A program made the position numbers and the translations under genes. From Eumeta japonica (lineage: Eukaryota; Arthropoda; Insecta; Lepidoptera; Psychidae), in assembly GCA_005406025.1 (NCBI GenBank), contig BGZK01001234.1, positions 62,001 through 126,000 of the forward strand: a stretch of DNA of 64,000 bases, written 5' to 3'. The notes beneath the pieces are model-generated. The model saw only the letters and a list, made by a program, of their open reading frames with translations. It was not told the origin of the DNA and ran no database searches. Positions 1-14,149 of the stretch are shown here, one piece after another (within the stretch, counting starts at the first letter, position 1; each line of letters opens with the position of its first letter).

Positions 1-187
1 AATAAAGTGCATACTATCGTAAATCTTAATAATATACAAGACCATCAGTATAAGCTGAATTCTAACTGTATATCACTTTCAAATTTATATGTTTTTTCTG
101 GTGAAATATTTTCCATTTCCATTTTCTTAAATTCTCTCATGTACTGCTATAGTTACATGTATAGTTATATCTCTCATAACAATAACC

Positions 188-410
188 TCACGGCCTGCAA
201 CAGACTATGAATCTCCCCGATAAATCATATAACTTTAAAAAGCTTTCGCGTCGTGGATACGGTGTCGTTCCCTCGGGGTCCCGAGGTCGTGTTTCAGCAT
301 TGCCCTTCAGGAGTTTTACATTGATGGATGACTTTGTGGCATATTCTTGCTTCGTCTTCGTCAATTGTAACCATTCCTTTGCTTCACGGTTACCAACCAA
401 ACGTCGGTTA
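188..410 (-). CDS. Candidate terminal exon, product not recognised
   Basis: A 73-residue open frame ends in TGA and starts just after a good splice acceptor (pyrimidine run, then TTTTCAG) at 411-412. If spliced there, the first base completes a codon from an upstream exon. The peptide is basic and polar with no membrane segment, and includes NREAKEWLQLTKTKQEYATK and a C-terminal LYDLSGRF. I do not recognise a family. The preceding exon would lie at higher coordinates and I did not find it, and no AATAAA is visible before the window edge. It could equally be a chance ORF or a repeat fragment; the acceptor and the run without stops are the only support. Confidence 0.3.
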
Positions 411-3400
411 CTGAAAATAAAAGTCATATCACTATCTGAGTACAAGTAAAGACAGATAAGTAAAGATAGGTAAATCGGTTTTGTAAATATTTGTGTTTAC
501 AAAACCGATTATTAATTAATTGTATTCGATTTTAAGTTATATACATTTCTGGTTTTTAAATAATTTCCATTTTTTGTTTTGAAAATGCAAACAGTTAAAC
601 TATCAGATTGTCTGTGTACCAAACTATCAACAGATACCTACACTTTCTAGCACGTCGCGTGACGTATTAGATGTGCAATTCACGTGAAGGATTGCATGCT
701 GCATGTTGACGCATGTTGCACCCAAATGTCTAATTATGGATTTCCTCGAATTGACACTTCATACAATAGGATATTTAAAAACTCTTATTTTTTTTATATG
801 ACAAAACATACATATGCATGTCACATCCGACATAATCAAATAAGATTGTTGCACTCTGGAACATTCTTACAAATCAAAATGCTTCTAAAATATAAACAAC
901 GCATGGTCGGGTTGGGAGTTCTTTACGTTTTATAAAATACTGCTGTTTTCGAATATTTTTTTATGTGAATGTTTTGTACCTTTAAATTATTTAGCTCACG
1001 AGCACAGGTCCCCTATATTATTATCTCATACAGTAGAAATGATTAAACTAGTGATACCAAATATTTCGTGCGGGTGCTTCGTTCATTTGGCGCGTGCCAG
1101 CGGTCGGTGTAACGCAACATGTCGCCGCTAACTTCCCGCGAGAATGTGTTCCAGTCACGCGCTCGGCCCGCGATAGAGGGCGTGATTAGTTTGTTTTGTC
1201 CGCTGACATACGTTGTGATCGCGTTAACGTACTGCGCCCTTGTTTGTGCTAAAATAAATCACAATCAGAAATACATGTGTGTTATATATTTACATTAGAA
1301 CTATACATGTGTACATATTTTGTACAATTGTTATTTCTGAAATAGCCGCTTTCGTCTCTGTGCATAGGCAGAGTTGTTTATGGCATATTGTTTTGAACAA
1401 TGCAGGCATTTATTTTGCGTGGCTTCCAATTTTTTTCATATTTATTTGAAATCTAAAGAAAATAAGTTCTATTATACTAACTTACACGTAATATGATGTC
1501 GACTCAGATTCGAGTCAGCTTCAAGTATATTTTTCTTATCGTGCTGTAACTTATACAAAATAAAAAATACCTAATTTCACACTTTGTTCATAATTCCAAA
1601 ATTTTGGAATGTGTCACAAATGGCTGGTTTTTTGTCAAATACGCGAAATATACTTGATTTCGAGGCAGTGTGACAGAAACTACTCTAAACTACTCAGCTC
1701 TTCGCGAAGTTTAAGCACGTTTATAGTCGTTAAAATAGTTGAAAAGTCTCGCCTTAGTGATTAACTTATTTCGACGGGCGTATTTATCTAAACTACGCGA
1801 ATGCGACAAAATTAACAAATTCGGATGAAATAACAAAGGAATTAGTTGTGCTAAAAAATGTTTCAAATACACATTTATACTTCACCTATCAAACTTTTAC
1901 TAGCAGAAACTAATATGAATGAAAATCGACAACAACAAGAACACAATTTTTTTAAAATTATTAATTTTCCAAATATATAAAACCGCCGACAGCCGTCGAA
2001 TTCCTTATCACGAGCGCGGGCACATTTCGTACTTCAGAAACTGTTGCATTGAAATTCAATACGCGCGGTAAGATCCGGTCTTTCCGTTTCACTACCGAGT
2101 TCTCTTTATTGCTCACGGCGATTTCCATATTAAATTCTCTGAACTGATTTACAACTGGCACCCCACTCTAAAAGTGTTTCAGGTTCCGTGGCCCCCAAAT
2201 ACCTACTGTATAATAATACCGTGTCGTTTATTTCCCGGCCAACCTTTGCATGACGTCGCGCTGAATTATGGGCTTCGGTCGGATTTCGCCTTGTTAAGTT
2301 AATTTCACGTCTCCCGGTGAAACGGTATGGATATTGGAATACGACGCTTCTGTCTAGCGTGCACACTGTCTGATTCGGCGCCAGAGCTGATATATATATA
2401 ATACAGTTTATCAATGGAATACGATTTCTCAAGGAATTCGTGGAAGTCGAGTAAAATAATAATCTTACAATACGTAATCTTTTCTCGTAGATTTGTAGTA
2501 AATTCTTACGCTTGGAAAACTATTACAAATTAAATTGAAGGTAAGATGGAGAGGCGGAATTTCGTGTTTATGAATCAAATTGTTCCTCTGCCTTTTATCA
2601 GGTACAATTTTTTAGACGAGGATCAAAGTTTCTTATATATTCCTTGTTATTTATGTAAATGAGAATTGTTGATCTATGGAAAACGATCGATGTATGGTGT
2701 GATTACTCGATAAAAGCGCCGTAGATTAAATAATTCCCAGTGACCGCGTTAAAATAAACGGAGAATAGAATAAGACTGACACAGTAACAAAGAGAGATCA
2801 CGAAAGGTATGCTTCGAACCGCTAAAATCGCATGCATCTATACTGAAATAATTATTAGAAATCTTTGAAGAAAAATAATCACCGAGATCATCAATGTCAG
2901 AAGAATATGCTCCTGTTTTAATGTTTTAAGAAGAGGTCGTCATTATTTACTTTATTCAGCTTTACGGTTTACTACGACATAAAGAAGGTTTGGACGCTCC
3001 ATTTACACGTGGGATGACTCGCATAGACAAGACATGAGTTGTACTGCAACAGGAAACAAAAAGAACGGGTCACGTTGACGCAGTAAAATAGAAATGAAGA
3101 GGAACGTTACCAAATTCCAGAAACTGACACTGAAGATTCTGCACGAAGTGAACAAAGCGAAGAAGGAATGCATAACAACCACAAAAACAAAGAAAACCGA
3201 AAGGAAAAGTTTACCCGACATAATTTTATGTGTATTCGAAATTTGAATGCAGATAAAAAATATTATTTCTGCTATCAGTGCGTTCAGAAGTCAAGTGCGA
3301 TTACCTAAAGGCGTTTATGTGTGCGTGCGTATATTTGTGTGTGTGTTTTTTTTAAATACCAATAACAAATAACCAATCTGTTACATCGTAATGGTCTTAT

Positions 3401-5119
3401 TTATATATTACAGTAAATAGCTAGTTCACGACGATTATTTCGAGTCTAAACACTGACGTCACAACACTTACGTCACATCGCAATTGTTCATCCCCGATTA
3501 ATTACACATCATGTTATATATATCGACGAACCAACAACGAGTAATGTTTATATACGTGATCGTGCATACATTAGCCTACGTGATTCCTTTGTGGACCACG
3601 AGTGCCTCCGGCCGTTTATGTTGAATATCGTTATGAGCTAGAAGCTAATTTCAGCAAAACTTCCTTTAATTTGTCGCAGGAACAATATTTCAGATAAATT
3701 ATCTAAGATACTAAGTGGAGCAGCACACAAATGAAGGTCGTGCTCACGTTTCCTTATTTATATTTACTCGTTTTTTTTTTATATTATAATATATTAATAC
3801 ATCTAATTAGGAGAGCCCATCGCTTTACAATAATATCGCTATACAATATTTTTGTATGGGAACCCATCATGCCTCGTGCATCGGTATCGGCCCGACGCAA
3901 GGGAAACGCGCCTCCGTCGCCGCCGCTGTCCTCGCCACGAAAAATGATAAATTATACATGACGAATTCCCGTATGAGCAACGGAGTAATATATCCCGTCC
4001 AGTTCTCGTAAACTCGACGGCGGCGGGTTTTCCTACTTCTACGCATTCCTTAGTTGACTTTAATTCTAGTAAATCTACAATTTGGAAACTATCAATAAAT
4101 TTAGACATACTTTTTTTTGCTTAACATAAATTTTGTTGCTTATGATACCGGCTAATGGCTGGAAAAATAAGCGTCAAGCTTATGTTTATTCAATATTTTA
4201 TACGAATATTCTTCAGCCAAAAGGGACTGTAATTATATATTTATGTATAGTTAATGTCTCCGGTGATGCCGCCTCCATTCGAAACAACGTGCTCCCGGTA
4301 TACGCGACGAAAAACCTAATTCTGCGAGCAATTTTCCGTCTTGATTGTGTTTCATAATTAATTATTTCCATTTTCGTCCCGTCGGCCGCCGCAGAGCCGG
4401 AGTAAATGAACCGTATTTTATGAAAAATAAATAGAAACGTTATACTCTTAATAAAATAGGAGGTGAGAAAAATAATTTGTTACTTGATGATGTAATTGTT
4501 TTCAAATTATTTTTATTCAAATTCATTCGCCATGCGCTTGTAATTTTTTAAAAGTGTACCAAATTTCAAGTCTATCTCAACATTAGAGAAAAACGGATGA
4601 GGCATACAGACAGTCAAATATATATTGAAGTCTCAACACAAAGGTTCCGTGTGACTTTTTAAATATAGTACCTTAAAAATATCACTTTTCAATACAAATA
4701 AATTACTGTTTCCAGTAGTAAAATGTATAGAAAAAATAAGATAGTGTATTAGTGGTTCGTAAAAAAAAAATGAAAATCGATAACAGTAATACAAAGGAAT
4801 TTCAAGCATCTTTTACGAAGTACGTTTGGTATTTTATTAGTAGACAAGGAAAATGAAAAACGTATGACCATGAGACTGTATTTCAGATTATGTACGTAGG
4901 TCACAATTGAAATATTTAAAATTGGCCACTTAGACACTTAAATAATAAAACATACTTAAATTAAAAAAAGGGACTTTTTGCCAACCTAATTATGTATATT
5001 GCATTCATCTCTCATTTGTTTTTACAAAATTATCTGTGAAATGTCAACATGAATTTAAATGCGAGAAACTTTTCGTACTGTGAATTTCTATGACTTTCGT
5101 TGACATTTAAACCAATAAG
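411..5119. other. AT-rich non-coding stretch
   Basis: No ORF here looks like a gene. Most is AT-rich with homopolymer runs. Patches near 1080-1190, 1990-2400, 3880-4060 and 4260-4410 are clearly richer in GC and CpG than their surroundings and lack repeat features; they might be conserved regulatory DNA, but that is a guess from composition. A short inverted repeat sits at 473-510 (15-bp arms, 8-base loop). A GT-rich run lies near 3318-3350. Confidence 0.5.
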
Positions 5120-5640
5120 AAAGTTAAAACAGATTTCGGTTGGCATTTCTTGATGAAGATCCCCTGCGTGGATGGTGTGGTCCACGTGGTCGCATCAATC
5201 TGACTCACTATCTCCGTGAGGACCGTCCTTCTATGGTGACGGCCGAAGATAACATCAGTACTGGGCGGTTCATGATAAAGACTGACAAAGAGTGACCTAT
5301 CGCCACATTCGGACAAGCTTAGGCATTAATATGGAGTCAAGTGCACAAAATCCTTCAAGAACATTTAGTGGTCGGGAGGATTTTTTTCTCGGTAATATAC
5401 TCATAATTTGACTGACCTTCAAAAACTTCATCGTATTAATTGGTGCTGCTAAATGATGCAAAGATTTTTCGATGGTGACTCAAATGCTACGTACGATAAG
5501 GTTACAGGTGACGAAAGCTGTTGCAATCTTGAAATCAAGACAAAACACTACTCAGTGAGTGTTTCCCTTCGAGGAGTTGCTTACTCAAAGTAAAACGAGG
5601 TTGAAGCGTCGGAAAAATTATGTGTGGCGGCCAAAGTACA
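5120..5640 (+). pseudogene. Mariner-family transposase relic A
   Basis: Translation in shifting frames gives the order of a mariner transposase: a helix-turn-helix linker resembling NLTxxLREDRPS, then SQVHKILQEHL near 5340-5375, then MMQRFFDGDSNATYDKVTGDE, where VTGDE (about 5501-5515) is the first catalytic Asp motif, then KVKRG near 5590. Several stops and frameshifts break it, and the second and third catalytic motifs are missing. Established mariners are about 340 residues, so less than half remains. No terminal inverted repeats were found. It is a different lineage from the mariner at 54.5-56.4 kb. Confidence 0.7.
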
Positions 5641-5654
5641 ACTGCGACGGATGC

Positions 5655-5950
5655 ACTTTTTTTTCCCCTTTTGCGACGAGGAGGAGGTAAAGAATCTCGC
5701 CCGTACGCGGGGGTAGTGTGGGGCTGAAACCCACTAAAAAATTCCCCCTGAAAAAACATAACTGGTTCGGCAATGCTGTTAGCTTGTATTCTATTCAGCT
5801 TCACTGTACGCGGCCGGAGAACACACGATGGTGTTGACGGCGCGTGACTTACCTTGTGGGGGATTTCTAGAAGATCCCCTCGGCACAGGTAGTCAAACGG
5901 ATGCACCAAAATCGCTGCAATTTGTAAATGGCGCATTCGCCTGCACATAT
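5655..5950 (-). repeat. Probable non-LTR retrotransposon fragment
   Basis: Read on the minus strand this gives a Pro/Arg-rich open stretch containing FFSGFQPHTTPAYGRDSLPP. The nucleotide block around 5700-5760 (a TTTTTAGTGGG core followed by a CG-rich run) matches a block near 20590-20660 on the same strand, so both belong to one repeat family. I attribute it to a non-LTR element because of its neighbours at 20 kb, not because a diagnostic domain is present. Confidence 0.35.
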
Positions 5951-8900
5951 GAACTGAATACTTTACATCCGAGAGGGCGTGGCCACATGCACTTCACATA
6001 TTTGACGCAAGAGCGCCACATACGCTCTGTACACCGATTCGTAACCGTACCATACAGACCGACCTGGTTCTCGGCCTCACATTGGTCCACCTCTTCAATG
6101 CACAAGTTAATGTGCAATTCATATATGCATCACAATACTTTCGTATTTACAATTAAATATGACAAAACGCAATAAATACAACAAAACAAGAAATATTCCA
6201 ATAAAAACACAAACAGTAAATACACGCAAACAAACATTACAAATCGTAATAACTAATCCCTTACCCGGGTAATGAAAGACAACTATTTAATACATAAAAC
6301 ACAATTAGATACAAAAATAACTCAAGTCTGTTTACATTATTTAAATCATTTATATTTATACGTTTATCAAATTTAATTCTAAGAGCGCGGCTGTCGGACC
6401 AATAACAGTAAATTAAACCCTTGATTGGCTCTGGTCGATTAAGGCGTATTGATGCAAAAACTCTAAAGTTACGTTTCCTCTGTATGTATATTTTTGTTTA
6501 TTCTTAACTGTTCCAGGTTATTTATTCAGAAATAAGTATTATTATTGATGACTTTTACAGGTGGCGGAATTTTGTAATGAATTTGTATTGATAGAATCAA
6601 AATGTTACTTACCCTTTATTATTATAATTATATCATGTAAAAAATTTAGAACACAATTTAATTGTGTTATTTGTTTCTCTGGTATACCATGTCGGTCTCA
6701 CGGTTTTATCACACTTTCAATATTATTCCAGCCATTTTTACGTAAATTTAACAATTTACTTTATCTATTTTATCGACCCTACATGTATAAAAGTTTGTCT
6801 CTTTAACGTTTCTTTTCGTCACTGGGTCAGGCATCACAATCAAATTGCTGTGTCGACTTGCGTTTTATACAGCCTTTGTGCGACGGCCACGTTCAAACAC
6901 ACTAACACGCATATCTGCGGGACTACGCGACCCGACGACAATTACGGTGCAATGTATAGTTACGATATGTCACTGTCGGGGTTTTGAGAGTTAGTCCGGT
7001 GCAGTGAGCCATTATACATGGAAAATGACTGAACTCGGCTGTAATTAATAGTTTATTAATTGTTTATTATTTTTTTGGAATTATGATGGTATCAATGATT
7101 AAGTTTATCTATTGAAAATTTCTGAAATTTTGTAAATCCCCGAATTTAGCAAAGTAAATTTTTTTTTTAGAAATATCAACGAAGTATACAATTAACGAAA
7201 TGTTTAAACATCTACTTTATAAATGTAATGATTATTGCTGTAGCTTGCGAGATTGTTTATAAAAATATGTAAAAAATTTAAGTTTATAAAATATATTTGA
7301 AATTACCAGTAACACTAATAAGTTACACAAAAGGAAAAAACCTTAAACAGTGAAAACACATACCATTTTTTATGTGAAATATTTTATCAGAAACTTGTGC
7401 GAAATAATAATTATTATAAATTTTAATGACATAAATAATTATGATATTTTACTATAAGGATAATCATATTAACTAATTATCATACCGTTTTCTCACTCAT
7501 GGTGATCATGAGACCCTCTGGGGTCAGTTTTTATCCTATTATTGTTACCTGCTCGGAGCCTGTCCTGATTGAACCGCTACTATGTGACCCCCTCTCCGCC
7601 CTTAATCGAAGGTGTGATCCGCCCCTGGTCAGATTCCTATCTTATTAAATGACCTAAATTAATAAGTACATACTGGAATTACTGATTTTGAAGGACCATT
7701 TAGAAAAAATCTTCAAGTACATTGATTTTAGATATGATGAAATGGAAGTCTATAGACAGGCCAATTCCGGCAATAAAATGTAATTAATGTGTACTGAAAT
7801 AAACCGACTGCCACAAGAAAAAAACTCATAGAAGCGATGGAGCCTATTTATCTTTCCGAATCATTTTGATCTCATTTTATGATTCAACTTATAAGTAACG
7901 CGTTCCCTCTCTACAATAAATTTATACAAATATTCTCGAACAGGAAATCATCATGTAAAATATGATTCATATCTATCGCGACTACAACTACGCAATATCA
8001 ATACATCAATTCACTATAAACAAATATTTCGACCGTAGACAAAGTTTTAATTGACGAAATCCATTCGACAATTCAGTTATCGGATATCATACATTATTTT
8101 ACTGTATGACAGTAATATAGCGAGCGGGTGGCCGTGGAGTTACACGCGGCGCAGGATCTTTGGTATCTATGGGGTCGGGGAGGGCGTATTTCCAGCAGCT
8201 ATATAAATGCCCAGTCTTACTGAATTATAAGAAACAAGTGTTTTCTATGTAACGATATTTTGTTTCTTTGATAAATCGCAATCAAAATTTTAATATTTCA
8301 TTCGCCAAAACAACCTCGACCGCCTTCGAAAAGTTGTCGGATCGCCATCGTGTCGCGGCGGTGGACAACCGCTTTAATTTTTCGAGTATTCAAAACCGAA
8401 CGTCGCCAAGTGAGAAAGGCAGAAATGAAAGCTACGTACGAAACTAAACATGGTGAATATATTGTGAAATAAGCAATGGTTAATTAAATGGAAAAAAAAT
8501 AACTATGTTGGGTGACTGTAGTGTCGATAACGGAGTTTACAGAACGATCAACAAGCGCGACACACGTTGTGCAACACCTTAGAAAATGATTTATTTGAAT
8601 TAAAACATCACGTGGGTGTTTGTCTTCACGCAACCACTGCACCGTCGATATTTCGAGGAAGTCGTTTGCGTTTCGACCCATCGTCTACGGTGATGCATAA
8701 ATTGAGAATTCGTTGTGGCGCTTTCGGAATGAAGACCAACGTTGTACACAAAATTTGGGCGAAATTTTGAAATGGGCCCGTCGTCACGTCGAGAGTGTTC
8801 AGAAATGTATTAATCATAGCGTCAAGTATTAGGTATCCGCTAGCTGTTTCAAGCGGTGACGCTTCCGTGTAGAAGTATTAAAATTTCTGTCACTCTCAAA

Positions 8901-10830
8901 CGATTTAGCTGTTGTTTATAATTATAAATTGCACGTGAATATGTTATTAATAAAATCAAATGCATAATAACTCAAAGGTTTAGTTTTCCTTATAAGAGCA
9001 ATGTACATGAAACATAATTTACAATTTTTGATAATAAGAATATTATACCTACACTGTTAAAATAACGCTACAATTTAACCGCTCACCAAAATAATCTTTA
9101 GACCCTTATGCTAGGTGTCTAATAAAATAAATAGACCCTAAGTAAATGAAATCGATAGCAAAATACGGCACCCATACAATAACTCACTAAGTCCCAAAAT
9201 AAATATGCGTATATCGGAATAATAACGCGTTTTAGTCTTTTTATAATTTTGCTTCTCAAAACCTTAGCCGGGCCAAGTATTATGGAAGCTTCTCTACTTC
9301 ATACAGATTCTGATATAGAGTAAGAAACCTCAACCAAAACGAAGACGCAAACAAGGTAGGTTCTAGAGTCCATAATAATAATATTATAATTTTTGCGGTT
9401 ACGTCTGAAGTTTCCGATGATCATAATGACCCTAAGTTTCATTTTATGACATCAACGAAATACCCGACAGCCTGGCGTGCAATTATAAAATTAATACATG
9501 CTGATGCGACATATAAATTGATCTAGAAGAGTTTAGCTGTACTCGTTTTGGGAACTTCTCATTGTGATAGAACCTTTTACCCGTTTGCTCTTAGCATCCT
9601 TTCTTTTGGAAAAGAAGTAATAATATATTCGGTATAAAAGAAATTGTAAGGTCGATAATAAATTTATTTTGACTCGGTTAAAATTATTACATTGACGATC
9701 ATAAAATAAATTATTGGTAATATCTATTTAGCGATAATAGAAAAAAAATGGATTGAAAATATTTTTCCGGGCCTTAATGATTTTTGAGTACAAAATAAAA
9801 GGATAAAATAGCTACAGTTACAAAAGAATTTGTGAACGCATTTTGATGAACATTTATCCGTTTTGGTAGTGATTTGGAATTATTTGGAAGTTCTACAGCT
9901 ATAATCCAGATAAGTGTTTAAATACAAGCTTAAAATAAGTTTAGTTTCTCCTCAATATTAAAGCCAGCCACATTTGAATGTATACATTGTTACTTCTGTA
10001 TCAATAACAGTTGGTTATTTATTCGTCGGTCCTAACGATATCGCGTCATATTTACCATTTTGTTTTTTATTCAAAATGAATGGAAAAATAAATCTCGGTC
10101 AAACAACGATTCCGACGGCCCATCGAAAGCGATAATGCATACAGCTGCTTCCATAAATATTAACGAAACGCCTCGGAATGAATTGGGTACATTTATTATT
10201 GCAATTGGTGGAAACATTGACTGGTGAAACTTTTTGAAACTGAAGTCGTTACGCTTACATGCACTGTGTATTTTCATAAAATACATTTCTGGCTGAATCT
10301 AAAATTTAAACACTAACGAATTTAAAGGACATTGCCGAATGCCACCTTATTTTGTATGCGTGTCAGTCAATTACAATGTAACGGACTCTTTCCGAACACA
10401 TTGATGAAATTGTATCGAATCATATACCCTCAGCACTACGACCGCCGACCGACATTGTAATCAGCACTTTATGCCATGGATTTGTTTATAAAGTAAATAA
10501 TAATCTAACTATAAATCTGTTTAAAGTATCAAGCTGAAACTGGGCACAACCCTTAGTGCTATAATAAGGCAATGTTAAAATTGTGATTGTAAATTGTAAA
10601 ATTAGAATATACTGGCAGATTGAAGGCGCGTCTGGCTGTCTGTATTTTTTGAAATGAGTTCGCGTACTATACGCAAAGACTCGAATAGCGCAGTCTAATA
10701 TTATTATAATTATTAGGTAATGTACTTTATTATAAGAATTGAGGTACAATCTAATTTTGTCGTATATTCATGCAAATCACGATAAAAATGTATAGTTCAT
10801 ATTTTCAGGACGTCACAACATAATTAACCA
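5951..10830. other. Non-coding stretch, no gene seen
   Basis: Mostly AT-rich with no recognisable coding exon. GC-richer islands occur at about 8100-8200, 8290-8400 and 8480-8830; the last has overlapping short ORFs on both strands but no known motif. The 10030-10220 block has mixed composition and no repeat signature. Nothing here supports a gene call. Confidence 0.45.
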
Positions 10831-11210
10831 TTTTTAAGATTCCATAATCAAAGGATGCTGACGGGACCCAATTATTAAGACCGCTGTCTGGCCATCCGTC
10901 TGTCACAAGATTGTGTCCTTTTGAACCGTAATAAGTAGACGCTTGAATTTTTTTATTTCTTTCTGTGTTTTTTATGTAGTCTGTATTCATCACTATGATG
11001 CTAAACAACAAATAATATGAATAAATCAAATTTAAAATTAAAATTGGTCCCCGTACAAGAAACATGTTTTTTCCTCGGCGTTTTTTTTTCTTTTACTTTC
11101 AATTTTTTTTTTGGTTTTATTAACATTTCTTAAAAAAAACATCTAGTGTTAAATACTGTGCGGTGTTGTAGAACCCTTCGTATATGAAGCCGACTCGCAC
11201 TTGCGTTTTC
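10831..11210 (-). repeat. Lepidopteran dispersed element (GTGCGAGTCGG family)
   Basis: On the minus strand it starts with GCAAGTGCGAGTCGG and ACGAAGGGTTC, and ends with a block containing GACAGACGGATGGCCAGACA and TAATTGGGTCCCGTC then GGAATCTTAAAA. From memory, this order of blocks is a very common non-coding dispersed element of moths and butterflies. The copy is diverged and AT-expanded in the middle. A shorter inverted-repeat relative is at 47814-47955. Confidence 0.6.
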
Positions 11211-14149
11211 ATACACACGTCAACTCGCCCACACGACTTGACAAGTACTGACAAGTCAAACAACAAGATGACGCCCTAGAACGTCATTCGGTTGACGACA
11301 GGCACGAGATACCGGTTGCTCTATTCTTACAACCACCTCAATGGTTAACTTGTGAACAGTAATTCGAATCCCTGTTCGAGACGAGACGACAGATCAGGAT
11401 GGGATGTTGTGGATTTGTGGCCAATGAGGCGAACTCCAGCGATAATCATTTTTTAAGTAATAATACATCTCCTTATCTCAAGGGTAATATACTGCAGTGC
11501 AGTCTAGGTCAAAATGTCTCAGCGAAAGACCCTAGCCAGAGGTACGTGTGACAGAAGATGCGTGCGTTGATAAGTGTACCGGTAGCAAAGCTTCATGTTG
11601 ACCTTTTCAGGTTCGATCGAAGGGTAAGATCTGCGTGCAAGAAGTTTATAAATGGTAGACCACGGTTTATCCGCAAACATTTCTGTCAGGTCACGTGCTA
11701 GTATAATATACATCAGGGCGACCGCGTGGCAAATTAATCAGAGCGGTTGTATGCGAGTGTTTGATGTCCCATTTTCATTACATTTGCTTATTTACACGGA
11801 GGATTTTTTTAGTGTGTATGTTATTGGGAATTACAAATTAAACTAATAATTTTGACTGAAACGAGTATTGTACAAGTTCAACTAAAAATAATGTTTACCA
11901 TCTACTTTATCCATAATTAAATAATAAAATACGTAAGCTCTTTTATGCATTGAGATTATTAAAACTGTCAAAAATCAATATGCGTACTTTTTTCGTACAA
12001 TTCGGTCGGCAAACGTATGTCCGATATAAAATAATGTATTTTCTTATATTATCGATGAATCACATAAAGAAAGAACTTAATAACACTTTGACATGCATTG
12101 GCTAATGCTGGCTCAAGCTGTTTATTTCTTAAGCGTATACGGCCTAATGCCTTGCGTGTCTAATTCTTTATCTTGATGTAAGTGCGACTGCTTTTAAAAT
12201 GATGATGCGTAAACATCAATATACTCGGAGTGCATCACCGTTAATAAGGCTATACGTTTGTTAAACGATTGCTTTCGTAGGCGTTTATTCCTTTCAAAAA
12301 TAAAGTAAATACAGTCTTATCATTTTCGTTATTATTTCTACTTATATTTCGGTATTTTTTTTCACATATTTGTTCTCTCTTTTAATATTATGATTTTTCG
12401 CGCGTTACCTGTATGCAATTATCTTAATAGATTATTATTTATTTCTAAGACGAAATAAATACAATGTTATGTAAATACTTTTATTGACAATTTGTGTTTT
12501 CATAGTACCACTTTTTGTATTATCATGGTTTTTCAGAATTTTTTTATATAACTAATTATGTTATCAAAAAATAACGTGAAAAAGTAGTTTATTTCAAAAA
12601 CAATATATATATATATATATGTTATTTTTGTGTATATATGTTGATTGATACCTAATTTTGCTTAGAAATTCTATCAACTACAAAAAAAAATTTAATACTA
12701 TGTCTTCCCATTTTAGAGATTTAATACGAAAAGAAAAAATATTTGAATTACAAAAATTGATCATTTGATTTGATTATTTATTCAATTTTATCTCTACCTG
12801 TTATTTTTAGCGTTTTCCTATTTCAGGCGCTCTCTTATCGGAATTGTTTATAATTCATCATCGTCATCATTAAATAACGATTCACGAGCACCACGAAAAA
12901 TATCCAGATCATTATTCGGTACTGGAATCGACTCTAACATTAACCAAACATGCATATAATAAGAAATATACAAATAACGGAATTTATTATTCAGCAGATT
13001 TAACTACTGAACAAGTTTTATTGCATTAGTATTTAATTTGTGTGACCGCGATGGGATAGATATTTATCAGCGAAGAATTTTCCAATTCATTAATATTCTG
13101 AAATAAGAAGAACTGTAAACTAACATCCAGCTAAATATACGTTAACATTTGTAATTCTTCTACATGAAATGAAAATTTGTTGTCGTATTTTCGATAAATG
13201 AAAGTCGATATATATATATTATATACAATGTGACATGTTGCCTTTTATATTGAATTCGTCCTCAAGACAAATAAATATATAAAAGACAATTTTTGTGCTC
13301 AAATAAAACCTAAGACAACAACTCGTAAGCTTTGCTGCTGTGCTAATTAATGCTCTGACGGACAAGTTCTAACAAAATATACCATTATTTTTTGTGGCAG
13401 ACACATTCACCTTTGGGACAATAATGTGTGATGAATAATGAAATGGATAAATGGCTGATGTTTACGACTCGATTTATTTTCTTCGTGCGAAATTCTAATA
13501 TGTTTATTGTGATTGTCATTAATTTATATCAGTATTATTCACTTGTTTCTAAATTGAGATTTTATGCCGCTTTTCGCATTCTTTTCATTGAGATTAACCT
13601 CTTGTCTTTCTATCTTTTTGACACATTTTAAGCTTTAACTTCAAATGTTTAACTATTACAATTTTACAAAGTATCAAAATTGATTTTTGTCAAATCACTT
13701 TGGGCATTAGTACTTTATGAATTTAAAAGTGATTTTAATGAATTATTGCAATGCTAAGCATAATATAAATTTTTCAATATCGTCATTCATAAATTAATTT
13801 GATACATAAGTATTATATAGTATATATAATATGTAAAAGAACGCCGTATTGTTTAGGGACATATATGGGAAAATATTAACAAAAAAAGTAGCTTGTCTTT
13901 TATTTTTAATGAAATAGTACAAAATAAAAGGCAATAATAAATGTTTTTTTTTTATTGTCTTGAAAATAATAAATAGAAATATATTCCGAATAGATGATGA
14001 TTTTCAAAACTTAGATAATTTCCTATCGAAAATATTTGAATACTTTCTACCTTGAATTAATATAACATTTTCTTTATTGTTATTATTTGACCAAATAAGG
14101 CAGTTACAACTTCGCAGTAGCCGACAGCATCAGTATTTCAGATATCTCG
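11211..14149. other. AT-rich non-coding stretch
   Basis: No coding signal. Long AT-rich runs, an (AT)9 microsatellite at 12603-12620, and another TA-rich patch near 13210-13230. The 11220-11460 block is less AT-rich but shows no gene or repeat I can name. Confidence 0.45.
12603..12620. repeat. (AT)9 microsatellite
   Basis: Nine uninterrupted AT units in an AT-rich context. Confidence 0.9.

Noticed and set aside
11330..11400. Possible tRNA T-arm (ATTCGAATCCC)
   Set aside because: The flanking stem does not pair at the right spacing and no anticodon or acceptor stem fits.
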